Assembly (NCBI RefSeq): GCF_030445035.2
Contig: NW_026688628.1
Location: 3,782,001 to 3,846,000, forward strand
Direction of reading: 5' to 3'
DNA: 64,000 nt
From: Dasypus novemcinctus
Taxonomy: Eukaryota; Chordata; Mammalia; Cingulata; Dasypodidae
Below, piece after piece: positions 1-10,998 of this stretch. The stretch's first letter is position 1. The number at the start of each line of letters is the position of its first letter. The notes beneath the pieces are model-generated. The model ran no database searches and was not told the origin of the DNA. It saw nothing but the letters and a program-made list of their open reading frames with translations. The translations under genes were made by a program, and so were the position numbers.

Positions 1-239
1 TTTGAGTAGAATTGACATCTCAATGTTATTTAGTCTTCCAATGCATGAGCATGGAATATTCTTCCAGTTATTTAGAACTTTTTTTTATTTTTTTAAACGT
101 TGAGTTGCAGTTTTATAAATACATGTGCCTTACATCATTGGTTAAGTTTTTTCTTGACTTTTTGAGTTTTATCTGCCATATTTTATTTTCACCATTCTTT
201 TCCTCTCTTAATTACTTTTATTGATATAATCTTCATTTC
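1..239 (-). mobile_element. L1 ORF2 fragment, antisense
   Basis: Read on the minus strand this matches the middle of L1 ORF2, the stretch upstream of the reverse transcriptase core, with the familiar run that encodes the contact region around 'ATTGACATC' on the plus strand. It directly abuts L1 ORF1 sequence at about 165-240, so several hundred bases of 5' ORF2 are missing. Either this L1 is internally deleted or two copies are joined. It has stops in all frames and is dead. Confidence 0.7.
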
Positions 240-1440
240 TAGACTCTCTTCCAGGCCTCTCTCTCCTGTCTTTGCTTGTCAAGGTCTAGCATACCCTTTA
301 GTATTTCTTGAAAGTCTTGTCTCTTGGTTAGAAATTCTCTCAGTTTCTGTTTATCTGTGAATATTCTAATCTCACCCTCAGTTTTTTTTTTTTTTTTTTA
401 CCCCCTCTCCTGGACACACCCAGGTTTTCCTTTGGGTGCCACCCCTCACCCACTTCCAGCGCACATGGGTAAGCAAGGCCCCAGCGAGGTCCACGGCCAC
501 GGGGGCCTTTTACTGACCATGTGGGACTTCGTCACCCTCAGTTTTGAAAGACAGTCTTGCTGGATATAAGAGCCTTGGCTGGAAGTTTTTCTCTTGTATC
601 TTAAATATATCAGGCCACTGTTTTATTGCCTCCCTGGTTTCTGAAGAGAAATCAGCACTTAATCTTATCGGGTATCCCTTATGTCATGCTTTGCTTTTCT
701 CTTGTTGGTCTCAGAATTCTCTTTTTCCTTGGCATTAAATATTCTGGTTAGTATGTGTCTCAGAGTTGGTTGATTCGGATTTTTTTGGATGGGAGTATAT
801 TGTGCTTCTTGGACATGAATATCTGTGTCCTTCAATAGGTTTGGGAAATATTCTATCATTATTTCTTTAAATATTCCTTCTGCCCTTTTTCCCTTCTCTT
901 CTCTGTGTCACCCATGACATGTACATTTGTACGTCTTTTGCTGTCATGTAGTTCCCTGATTCCTTGTTCAATTTTTTCCATTCCTCATTTGTTCTTTTGT
1001 ATGTTCACTTTCAGAGGCCATTTCTTTCAGCTTACCAATCCTTTCTGCTGCCTAAAATCTGCTTTATATGATTCCAATGTTTTAAAATTTCATTTATTGC
1101 ACCTTTCATTCTGAGGTCTGCTAATTTGCTATGTATGCTTTCAAATTCTTCTTTGTGCTCCTCCAGTGTCTTCTTAATATCCTTAATCTCTTTAGCCATC
1201 TCATTGAATTTATTAAGGAGATTTGTTTGAGCTTCTATGATTAGTTGTCTCAAGTCCTTTCTGTTATTTGGAACGTTATCTTGTTCCTTTTACTGGGCCA
1301 TATCTTCCTGTTCCTTGGTGTGGATTATAATTTTTTGTTGTTGTCTTGGCATCTGGAGTAGTAGAGTGTTTATTCTGGGTGTAGTTTTTCTCTTTAGTTT
1401 ATGGCTTTCTGCCCTTTCTCCTTTGCTGGTTGTGCAGTAG
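240..1440 (-). pseudogene. L1 ORF1 remnant, antisense
   Basis: L1 ORF1p is the RNA-binding chaperone of the L1 ribonucleoprotein. Two pieces are readable on the minus strand. At 1253-1032 there is a heptad-like coiled coil rich in E, K, L and I. At 859-665 a segment carries FPNL.KD, VQEAQ.TP and a PTLRHI-like motif, which are conserved positions of the ORF1p RNA-recognition domain. The frame is broken by stops and by a 146 bp insertion at 386-531. The order on the minus strand (5'UTR, ORF1, part of ORF2) agrees with a single L1. It is non-functional. Confidence 0.8.
372..545 (-). repeat. Small retrocopy with 14 bp target-site duplication
   Basis: The L1 ORF1 sequence is interrupted by a foreign block at 386-531 that starts with a run of about 15 T, i.e. 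a poly-A tail on the minus strand. The block is flanked by perfect 14 bp direct repeats TCACCCTCAGTTTT at 372-385 and 532-545. The body is GC-rich, unlike its host. On the minus strand it runs from the right repeat to the A-tail with no AATAAA signal, and it is not a DAS-SINE. It is a retroposed, probably 5'-truncated copy of an RNA I cannot identify. Confidence 0.85.
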
Positions 1441-2748
1441 GAGCCAAGGATGTCATTGGTGCTCTAAGCTGTGGAGGCTTAAGCTGCCCTTATTATTCAG
1501 GGACCTATGCAGCTTCTCTCAACTTTCTCCTTTTCCAGGGGTAGGGACAGAATCACAGCTGTGTGAAATAACCCAAGTCATGCAGGCCTAGACTTTATGG
1601 CTGCCCAGAGAGACTGATGAAGCTTCACACCCCTTTCACCCCTGCCTGGGTCAGGGATGGAGCTGCAGGCGTGGGCAGCAATCTATGCATTGCAGGTCCA
1701 AGATGACCACAGTTGTCCTGGTAGACTTCTGATTATTCAGTCTGTGTCAGCTAAAGGTTCCTGCAGTTACCTGGATAGGCTGGTGCAGGGCCCACCAGTT
1801 TCCTCCCTGCCGAGGTGGGGCTGAAGCCTAGGCTAGGACTGCAGGCTGATCTGGGTGAAAGAAACTGGTTCCTATGTTCACCATGATTTTCGGTCAGCCT
1901 GACTTCCCCTCATGTTGGGGGCAGAGTTAAAATGGTGGCCACCAGCCTCTTTCTGACTTGGACAGGTTCATCCTTTAGCTGTTCTTCGGGCTAGACTCTA
2001 GCAAGCTGAGTTTACTAATCAGTAGCTGAAATCAGTGGCCAACTCTCTTCCTCCCCTGTTTTTGGGAAAATGGAGCTTCCATTTCTAGCCAGAGGATAGC
2101 TCTTGGGGCAGCTTGTGCTGCCATAGTAGGATATTCAGTGGCATCTCAACTTGGCTGGTAATTTCCCAAAGAGGCTAATGCAGGTCCCCCAGCTTCCTCC
2201 CTGCTGGAGGTGAGGCTGGGTCCTATGCTAGAGCTGCAATCTGATCTGGATGGAAAGGTGCCGGTCCCTACCAGCACTGGGATTTTTATTCTATCCTGCT
2301 TCCCCTTGTGCCCAGCATGGAGTTAAGATGGTGACTCCCAGCCTCTTTCTGACTTGGTCATGTTCAAACTTTAGCTGTTCCTTGGATTATATAATGTAGC
2401 CCTCTCAATTTACTCATCAGTAGCTGAAGTTAGTGCCCAACTACCTTTTCCTTCCCCATTTTTGGTAAGTGGAGCTTCCTATTCCAGCTGCAGAATAGCT
2501 CCTGAGGTGGCTTGTGCCTCCATTGGAGGATGGGCACCAGCCTCCAGGGCATGGGGTGCTCTACTTCTGAATCTTCTCTGCAGCTGGGCAGTCTCCTTCC
2601 TTCCATTCTTTCAAGGATGTTGCAGGATGCTCTTCTGGCTTCCCGGAGCACCCAAACAGGTGCTTTAGATAGCACCGTGTGATTACTAAGTGCCCTGTAG
2701 CAGGAGCTGACTCTAGGAGCTCCTTAATCTGCCACCATCTTATTAGTT
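1441..2748 (-). mobile_element. L1 5'UTR/promoter region, antisense
   Basis: This block lies upstream of ORF1 on the minus strand and ends on the right near CCACCATCTTATTAG (2732-2746). On the minus strand that gives an AAGATGG core within the first ~15 bases, the position of the YY1 site in L1 5'UTRs. The next bases (GATTAAGGAGCTCC-like) also resemble the start of mammalian L1 5'UTRs. The block is moderately GC-rich, has no ORF, and contains a tandem duplication of about 395 bp. It therefore looks like a true L1 5' end rather than a truncated copy. Confidence 0.7.
1801..2527 (-). repeat. Two tandem L1 promoter monomers, period ~395 bp
   Basis: The unit starting with TCCTCCCTGC at 1801 recurs at 2195. 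Matching landmarks include GCCTCTTTCTGACTTGG (1945 and 2341), TCAGTAGCTGAA and the AATGGAGCTTCC / AGTGGAGCTTCC pair. Spacing between landmarks is 394-396 bp. The copies differ at many positions, so the duplication predates much of the mutation here. Tandem 5'UTR monomers are known in rodent L1s; here only two units are seen. Confidence 0.8.
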
Positions 2749-3159
2749 GTCCTTGAATTTTGGATATTTTTTACATAGGTCTAAAGTTTGCTTTTACATT
2801 TTTGTTGTTATGTTTCTTTGTTGAGAACTATCTTTTTTTTCATTCCAAGAGGATTTACCTTTCTCATTGAGCAGAGACTGCTTTGGTGCATAATTCCTTC
2901 TCTGGTTCATTTGGTCCTGTATTGGCTGATTGTTTTTTTCCCCTGGAGAATAGATGAGATTTTTCTAGTTCTTTTTATGTTATGTTGTATAATTTGGGGT
3001 GATATCTTGGTTGTGTGTGCTTAATATATAGTTAGAGACTTCTGAAAGATTGTTTTGGCTAGTTGGTGCCTTGCTATTCCATATGAATTTGAGGATCACC
3101 TTTTTCCATTCCTAAAAAAAGGCTGCAGAGATTTCGGTAGGTATGGCATTTATTTCTTT
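2749..3159 (-). mobile_element. Old L1 sequence, antisense (ORF2 after about 3050)
   Basis: From about 3050 the plus strand reads as antisense L1 ORF2 (GTTTTGGCTAG, then CATATGAATTTGAGGATCA, then AAAAAAGGCTGCAGAGATTTC). It resumes at 5007 after an insertion. The stretch 2749-3050 is T-rich and looks like degraded L1 but I cannot place it. Confidence 0.55.
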
Positions 3160-5006
3160 TCATCTTTTTGTCTTTTTAAAAATTTTTTTTAATGTTACAT
3201 TAAAGAAATATGAGGTCCCCATATACCCCCTTCCCCCTCACCCCACTTCTCCCCCCATAACAACAACCTCCTACATTATCATGAGACATTCATTGCACTT
3301 GGTGAATACATCTCTGAGAACTGCTGCACCTATTGGTCAGTGGCCCACACCATAGCCTACACTCTCCCACAGTCCAACCAGTGGGCCATGGGAGAACATA
3401 CAACGGCTGGTAACTGTCCCTGCAGCACCACCCAGGACATCTCCAACCCCTGAAAATGCCCCCACATCACATCTCTTCCTCCCACTCCCTGCCACCAGCA
3501 ATCACCATGGCCACTTTCTTCACACCAATGCCACATTTTCTTCGATTACTAATCACAATAGTTTGTGAATAGAATATCAGTAAGTCCACTCTAATCATAC
3601 TCTATTCCTCCATCCTGTGGACCTTAGAATGGTTGTGTCCCCTCCACATCTATATCAAGAGGGGGCTTAGATTCCACATGAATGCTGGATGCAATCCTGC
3701 TTTCAGTTGTAGACACTCTTGGCTCCCTGGTGTGTTGGTTGACCTTCTTCACCTCCATGTTAGCTGAATGGGGTAAGTCCAATAAACAAGAGTATAGGAG
3801 TTGCATGTCTGTTGAGGCTCAGGGCCTGGCTATTGCATGGTCAGTCCAGAGATTCAGGTACCCTGCATATACACTAAACCCAATCACCAACTACAGATCT
3901 GGTAAAAGTAACAGGGGAGGCTTGTGGACAAAGATCACATCTGAGTCCAGCTCCATCACACAGAAACACAAATTCCAAAGTAGGGCCAACCAACATGGCA
4001 CTGAACTCCATCTGCCATGACCATAAAACCTGTTGGTCCCTGTAGCCCTCAGAAGAACCAGTACCTGAGGTTGTATCTACTTTATCTGTCTCTGGGACTC
4101 TGCTGAGGTGTGCATAAGGGCGACCCCTCTGATGACCTCCCTGCTCCTTTTGGAGACTCATAGCCATATAAACTCATTTGTCCTTTCCATTTCCCCCTTT
4201 TATTCAAGGTCAAAAAGCATTTTTAACTCCTGGTATTATATGTAGACTGAGATATTCTGTTGGTCCGAGTTGACCCTTTTATTCCAGGTCATTTTCTAGT
4301 TAAATCATTGGCTGGTACTTGGTAATAATCCCTTGGCAGAAGAAGTTGCCTTGCCAGTTTGCTTACAGGGCAACACTTATTGCAGTGATGGAAGGCAAAA
4401 CATCAAAAATAAAGCTTTTGCATTTTTAAATTTTTTGATACCCCAATTTATTTTTACCTTATTTTTTCTAAATTAATATGTTTTATATCTAACCTTTAAA
4501 GTCATCACTATATTTCATTTTACTATTAACAGAACCTTGCAATATATTGGGCTTCATTTTTGAAGAAGTTTTGGATCACAGAGAGGTTCAACAATGGCAG
4601 TGGAGGAATACTGGTGTGGGATGTTATTGACAGGGGACACATGGTTGGCAGGGATTTCTACAGGGCATATATCCAGGGTACATAAAAATGTTTGCATATT
4701 TTCACAGTGGTTACAATTAAAAACAACAACTGAGGGAGTGCTGAGTTCCTCACCAGTGGAGCTCTATCACAGTCCCTAAAGGAAAAGCAACAATCCCCCA
4801 AGTGAATGGCAAAGACCAAAAAAGAATGAAAGTCCAACAATGAGCCCTTGATACTAATGACTATGCTTGTGAGCCTGTGCACCTGAAATAAGAACAAGGT
4901 CTAGAGCTGCAGGGTGCCTAAGAGTTACCCTTAGAGTCTCTGTGTTGCTCAAATGTGGCCAGTCTCAAAGCCAAACTCAGCATGTAAATATACTGCCTTC
5001 CCCTCA
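3160..5006 (-). mobile_element. L1 3'UTR insertion with inverted 5' part
   Basis: Segment 3160-4330 is an antisense L1 3'UTR of the lineage family seen again at 16626-18235 and 23395-26392, with its A-tail end on the left. Segment 4331-5006 belongs to the same 3'UTR but in the opposite orientation: it matches the reverse complement of about 24600-25310. The two parts meet near 4330, and their inner ends are close neighbours in the intact copy. This is the signature of twin priming during L1 integration. The element interrupts L1 ORF2 (left part ends ~3159, right part resumes ~5007). Confidence 0.8.
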
Positions 5007-5254
5007 GTGTGGGTATTGCATTTAATCTGTAGATCACTTCAGATAGTACTGATATTGTAACAATATTAAATCTGAAACAAGGACACGATATCTTGCCATT
5101 TATTTAGATCATCTTTGGTTAATTAAAATTAATTAGGTCATAATTTAGGTCAAATTTAATTAAGTGCTTTGCAGTTTTCAGTGTACAGGTCATTCATCTC
5201 TATTTAAATTCATTATCAGGTATTTTATTCATTTAGAGGCTATAGTGAATGGAA
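5007..5254 (-). mobile_element. L1 ORF2 fragment, antisense (continues 3050-3159)
   Basis: GGTATTGCATTTAATCTGTAGATCACTT is a hallmark of antisense L1 ORF2 and joins naturally to the piece ending near 3159. It is cut again at about 5255 by a second 3'UTR insertion and continues at 5931. Confidence 0.75.
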
Positions 5255-5930
5255 TTTTTTAAAAGATATTTTATTTTTTCAAATGTAGTTAGGTTACAGA
5301 AAATGTTACACAAAAAATATAAGGAATTTCCAAATGCCCCTTTACACACACCTTCCACCCTTCCCCACATTAACAACTTCTTTCATTAATGTGGTACATT
5401 CATTGCAATTGATGAACACATTCGGAGCATTGCCATGAAGCATGGATTATAGTTTACATTCTTTCTGCTCACTCTCACTCAATTCTTTAAGATATATAGT
5501 GGCCTCTATCTGTTTTTACAGTGTCAGTAAAGACAATTCCATGTTCCAGAAATGCCCCCATATTACACCTCTTTTTCCCTTTCTCTGCCTTCAGCACCTC
5601 CAGCAGCCACTGTCTCCACATCAATGATATAATTTCTTCCATTGCTGGAATACAAGTAAGTTCATAGTAGAATATTAGTAAATCCACTCTTGTACATATT
5701 TTATTCCCCAATCTGGAGGATTCTGGAATGGGGATACCTACTCCACCTCTAATTGAGAGGAGGCTTCAGTCCCATATGGCTGATGGATGGGACTCTCTTG
5801 CTTGCGGTTGTAGACTCTCTTGATTCCTTGGTATGGTGGTTGTCCATCCCCACCTCCTTGTTAGTTATCCTGGGTGATGTCAGTGAACTGCAGAGTAGGT
5901 GTTGCAGCTACTGGAATTCATGTTTAATGC
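5255..5930 (-). mobile_element. Older L1 3'UTR insertion, antisense
   Basis: The left end carries the A-tail complement (TTTTATTTTTTC). The body is a diverged version of the lineage L1 3'UTR: CCTCCACCTCTAATTGAGAGG and GGTATGGTGGTTGTCC correspond to landmarks in the younger copy at 16626-18235. It is 5'-truncated and lies inside L1 ORF2, which resumes near 5931. It is more diverged than the other copies and so probably older. Confidence 0.75.
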
Positions 5931-7205
5931 CCATATCAGAGTGTTCTTTCCTGGTATGGAAAAACAAAACAGATTTTTTTAGTGTTTATCTTATACCCTG
6001 TAACTTTTCTGAATTTATTTCCTCTAGTAGATTTCTTGTGGATTTTTTGGGATTTTCAATATGAACAATCATATAATCTGAGAATAGTGGTAGTTTTTGA
6101 TATCTGATTTGAATGCCTTTCTCTTTTTTTGCCTAATAACCCTGGCTAGAACTTCCAGTTTAATTTTGAATAGAAGTGGTAACAGTGGGCATCCTTGTCT
6201 TGTTCCTGACCTCAGGTTTCATTCTTTCATTGCAAGCTTTCATTGTTTCTCACATTGACTATGATGTTAGCTGTGAGTTTTTTGTATTTACTTGTTGTGG
6301 TTGTTACCTTTCATTCCTATTTTTCTGAGCAATTTTATTATGGAATCATGGTAGATTTCATCAGAAGACTTCTCTGTGCTGTTGAAGTCATCATAGATTG
6401 TTCCCTCCATTCTTTTAATGTGGTGTTACTATAGTGACTGATTTTCTTAGGTTGGCCCACCACTGCATTCTGGGGATAAGTCACCTTTGGCCATGGAGTA
6501 TAATCCTTATATTATATATATATATTATAATCAAATCATGATTTGATTTGCCAGTGTTTTGTTGGAAGTTTTTGCTTTTATATTCATATGGAAGTTCTTT
6601 GTTTTCTTTTGATGTGTCTTATCTGGTTTGAGTATCAGAACAATAGTAGCCTTATGGAATAATGAGTTAGGAAGAATTCCTACCACTTTAGTTTTTTGGA
6701 AGAGTTTGGGAAGGATTGGTGTTAATTCTCGTTTGAATGTTTGGTACAATTCTCCCTGAAGCCATCTGGACTTTGGCCTTTCCTTGATGGAACGTTTTTT
6801 ATTATTATTCAGTCTCTTTGCTTTTATAGGTCTGTTAAGATCTTTTATATCTTCTTGAGTCAGAGCAGGTTACTTTTATGTTTTAGGAATTTGTTCATGT
6901 CTTCTTGATTATCTAGTTTATTGACATATGAATGTTCATAGTATTTTCTTATAACCCTTTTAATTTCTGCCAGATGAGTGTTAATGTTCCCACTTTCATT
7001 CCTTAAATAGTTATTTGCATCTTCTCTCATTTCTCTTTGTTTGTCTGGATAAAGGTTTATCAATTTTATTAATCTTTTTAAAGAACCAAATTTTGGTTTC
7101 ATTGATCCTCTCAGTTGTTTTTCTATGCTTTATCTCACTTGTCTCCTTTCTGATATTTATTTCCTTCCTCCTACTAATGTTAGTGTTCTCTTCTTTCCTC
7201 AAGAT
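5931..7205 (-). pseudogene. L1 ORF2 remnant, antisense
   Basis: ORF2 encodes the endonuclease and reverse transcriptase of L1. On the minus strand, 7202-7011 reads with ERINETKIWFFKKINKIDKP, the conserved stretch just before the reverse transcriptase domain. The piece at 6749-6531 contains FHKATIVLILKPDK, the start of the RT core. Plus-strand landmarks such as CATCCTTGTCTTGTTCCTGA (6190) confirm the RT region. Frameshifts and stops are frequent. Confidence 0.85.
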
Positions 7206-7211
7206 ATGAAG

Positions 7212-7395
7212 TTTGGTAATTGATTAAATACCATTCTTTGGTGGGTGGGTACTCAATGCCCTACTGGCACAAGAGGTTTATGTAATTCCTTAATTAAGTA
7301 AACCTATGAATCTATTGTCATCTAATATGCCCAGAATTGGAAATCATCAATAATATCAAATTGCTACAGTCAATATCTAAAAGGGGAACTCAAAA
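7212..7395 (-). mobile_element. Partial LTR, antisense
   Basis: The reverse complement matches the start of the LTR at 38826-39215. Shared landmarks are GTAGCAATTTGATATT, GGGCATATTAGAT, ACTTAATTAAG and the CCCACC..GGTGGG box. Only the first ~180 bp of the LTR is kept. I assign it to an endogenous retrovirus-like LTR of unknown family. Confidence 0.55.
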
Positions 7396-8695
7396 GTTGG
7401 AGCCTTTATTTACCTATCCTATACTTATCTAAATCCAAGGTGGGAGATAATATATAAAAACTCAAGGATGTGGGCTGCTTAGAAAAATTCTTGCTCATAC
7501 TTGCCTTGTGAATCACGTTATCTTACAAACTGTGTCCCCTATCTAATGTCTGCTGTGACCTAAATAAAACAGTAGACAGCTGCAGAGTCTTTATAAAAAA
7601 TCAAAGTTTTATAAAGAACCAATTAGAAAGTCCTGTGTGCACCAAAAAGATACATTTTAACTGCCTTTTGAAGGCTTAGAAGGAGGGCTGCTTGATCTCC
7701 AAGTCTGAATATATAAATAATGTTTGGATAAGGAGCCAATATACAATAGGATATCTGAGTCATGGTATCTCTATTTACCAGCCCACTAGCCATACCAGAA
7801 ATAAACATGCCCTAGATATGAAGTCGCTGGGCTAGGGTTAACCATAAGACTATCAACTCCCTATGGAAGGTTTGCCCATCATAAGGCAACCTAACAGCCA
7901 CAGTAGAAGAACGTGTCAATATCACTGATGCAATTCTCAAAACAATTTGAGTTTCTATAGACACAGCAAATGTCATGGATAATGAGATGGCCCTAGATCA
8001 TCTTCTGGCAGAACCAAGGAAGGGTATGTGCAGTAGCCAATACCTCCTGCTGCACATGGGTAAATACATTAATGCAGCTAGGGCTAAACACCCAAGCCAT
8101 TTAGCTTCATAACATTACCAATCCTCCTGCATAATTGATATGAGAATCCACCAAAAGCTCTATGCCTAAATTATCATGGTTCTTCCCCAGAATAAGTCCC
8201 CTAATAATTGGTATCATGCTCTTAAAATGTGGTCCCTGTCTTCTTAACTGCTTGGTGTACTTCATGAGTAAAGGTTAGAAGCTATTAAACTGCAAATGAT
8301 CATAGCCCAGGGCTATGAATGATTCTGTTGTCAGTGTGCTGACAGTCAAGTATACCTTAACATAGCTAGGGCAAGATTCTGCTCCTCCACTGGGACCTGT
8401 TACAACATCCACACTCAGCAGGAAGAAGCTCCAGAAGCTAAACCTCCTCAAGAGTAAGGAGAGGATATAAACAGAGGGGGAACTGCTACAAGGATGCAGT
8501 GCCCCCTGGATGATTGCACATGGAAATTTTCACCTGTCCTTTTGTTTGAGCTATGCTTACTTTCAGGAACTAAGGGTAGGTTGCCAGTAACCACAAGAGC
8601 AGCCCACCTAGGGCTGCCAAAGATGGCAAATGGGCTCCCTGTGCAAAAAGTATAAAAAGTGCCATGTGCCAGAAGAGACCATCTGCACATAACAG
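7396..8695. other. Unassigned 1.3 kb; possibly retroviral internal sequence
   Basis: No recognisable gene. On the minus strand this block lies immediately upstream of the partial LTR at 7212-7395, so it could be internal sequence of that element. The longest minus-strand frames (8690-8448 and 7808-7623) are short and match nothing I know. I see no polypurine tract next to the LTR and no protease, reverse transcriptase or integrase motif. Confidence 0.3.
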
Positions 8696-9290
8696 AGTAG
8701 AGTTAACAATAATATTGTAATATTTGCAGCAATGGCAAAGATATTATATCAATTCTAAGGGACAATAATAGGGGGTATAAGGGGATATGGGATTTTTCCT
8801 TCTTGAGTAATGAAAATGTTCTAAAATTGACTGAGATGATGATAGCACAACTCTGCGATGAACGTGAGAGCCACTGAGTATACACTTTGAGTGGATTGTA
8901 CAAAACAGGAGACTGTATAACACAATGAATCCTGTGGTAGAAGATGGACTGTGACTAACAGAACAAATATGAAAATGTTCTCTCATAAACTATAATAAGT
9001 ACAAAATACTAATTCAGCGTGTCATTAGCTGAGTGAGTTGGGGGAAAAGTACACCAAATGTAAGATATTGGCTATATTTAGTAGTAATATTTTTACAATG
9101 TTTTTTCATAGTTTGTAACAATTGTTTCATAACAGTGCAAGGTACTGCTGTTGGGGTAATATATAGGAGCCCTGTATGATGATATTCATGTTTGTTTTGT
9201 AAGTTCACAACTTATACTATACACTTATTATTTATAGATATTCACATATGAATGATAATCTTCAATAAAAACTTAAAAAACAAAATAAAA
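8696..9290 (+). mobile_element. L1 3' end, sense, with A-rich tail
   Basis: The sequence reads as the last ~600 bp of a sense L1 3'UTR: GAAAATGTTCTAAAATTGACTG, then ACTCTGCGATGA..., ending in AATAAAAACTTAAAAAACAAAATAAAA (9264-9290). The same tail module follows the L1 at 30997-31575. It is 5'-truncated and non-coding. Confidence 0.75.
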
Positions 9291-9848
9291 GGTTGTAAAA
9301 CTAAAGATAGGAGGTAGCATGATTGTAAAAGAAACATAATTATTTCACAAGTGAGACTTATTCTCTACAACAGGAAAGGATGATAAGATAAATATACAGC
9401 ACAGGTGATACAGAAAGTTTGCCTTCTAAGCAAGACACTCAGATAAGGAAAACCTTTTATAACTTCTTATTAAGAACAGAAAAATAATACAAGAAAACTT
9501 TAACTGAACCACTGTATGAAGTGATTTTGTATGAAGCACTGTATGAAGATATTGTCTGATGGGAAAACTCTTAAAAATCTTATAAACCTATTAAATCTTA
9601 GCCACCCTGTGCCATGACAAATAAAATTCATTTTCTGCAAACCTTTAACTTTCTATATCAATTCATGATTGTCCTACATATTCCTGTTTCTTTTCTACAA
9701 CAACTAGTTATTTTACTTTAAACCTTAAGACAAAACTTTATTTTCCTTTAACAAAACATATCTTGCAGATGTATTTAAATGATCAAAAAGATCTTGGAAA
9801 CTCTCTTCAAGGTAACAATCTTGAAAACATAATTTTTCTTTCAATGTA
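9291..9848. other. No gene seen; AT-rich
   Basis: About 560 bp of AT-rich sequence between two L1 3' ends. A short repeated phrase (CTGTATGAAG.. at 9510-9550) occurs two or three times. I recognise no repeat family, exon or regulatory signal. Confidence 0.5.
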
Positions 9849-10475
9849 ATCATGGAGGTGAAGAAGGTCAACCACCACACCAGGGAGCCAAGAGTGCCGA
9901 CAATTGAAAGCAGGAGAATTGCACCCAGCATCCATGTGGATTCTAAGCCCCCTCTTGATATAGATGTGGAGTGGGCACAACCATTCCAAGGTCCACAGGA
10001 TGGAGGAATAGAGTATGGATTAGAGTGAACTTACTGATATTCTATTCATGAACTCTTGTGATTAGTAATCAAAGAAAATGTGGCATTGGTGTGGAGAAAG
10101 TGGCTATGGTGGCTGCTGGGGGTAGGGAGTGGGAGGAAGAGATGAGATGTGGGTGTTTTGGGACTTGGAGTTGTCCTGGGTGGTGCTGCAGGGACAGTTA
10201 CTGGACATTGTATGTCCTCCCATGGCCCACTGGGTGGACTGTGGGAGAGTGTGGGCTATGATGTGGACCATTGACCACGAGGTGCAGCGGTGCTCAGAGA
10301 TATATTCACCAAATGCAATGAATGTCTCATGATGATGTAGGAGGTTGTTGTTATGGGGGGAGGAGTGGGGTGAGGAGGGTGGGGAGAATATGGGGACCTC
10401 ATATTTTTTTAATGTAATATTAAAAAAATAAAGACAAAAAAATAAAAAATAAAAATAATAAATAATAAAATCAAC
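9849..10475 (+). mobile_element. L1 3'UTR (lineage family), sense, 5'-truncated
   Basis: This is the reverse complement of the first ~620 bp of the copies at 3160 and 16626. It ends GGGGACCTCATATTTTTTTAATG followed by an A-rich tail (10415-10475). Frames of 67 codons at 10058-10332 recur in mirror image at 16737-17011 because they are the same non-coding UTR. Identity to the 16.6 kb copy looks high by eye, so this insertion is fairly young. Confidence 0.85.
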
Positions 10476-10581
10476 TTAAGATCCAATAAATATAGTTCTA
10501 GTTTATTTGATCAGTAATTACATAGAGTTGGGAAGAACACACCCATGTAGAATGAAAGTATATGCTTTTATTGTTCTTATT

Positions 10582-10998
10582 TTTTAAAAGACTTATTTAT
10601 TTATTTCTCTCCCCTCATGCCCCCTGCCCCCCCCCCGTTGTCTGCTCTCTGTGTCCATTCGCTGTGTGTTCTTCTGTGACTATTTTTATCCTTATCAGTG
10701 GCACCGGGAATCTGTCTCTTTGTTGAATCATCTTGCTGTGTCAGCTCTCAGTGTGTGTGGTGCCATTCCTGGGCAGACTGCACTTTCTTTTGCACTGGGA
10801 AGCTCTCCTTATGGGGTGCACTCTTGTGCATGGGGCTCCCTGATGTGGGGGACACCCCTGTGTGGCATTGGCACTCCCTGTGCACATCAGCACTGCACAT
10901 GGTCCGGCTCCACTCAGGCCAAGGAGGCCCGGGGTTTGAACCACGGACCTCCCATGAGTTAGATGAATGCCCTAACCACTGGGCCAAGTCCACTTCCC
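10582..10998 (-). mobile_element. DAS-SINE 1, antisense
   Basis: This is a tRNA-headed SINE. The A-rich tail complement is on the left, and the tRNA-like head is on the right with its B-box read as GGTTTGAACC on this strand. The body carries the family landmarks (GTTGTCTGCTCTCTG near the tail, TGCGCAT-like blocks, GGCCTCC). Flanks TTATTGTTCTTA (10568) and TTATATTGTACTTA (10999) look like a decayed target-site duplication. Confidence 0.9.
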
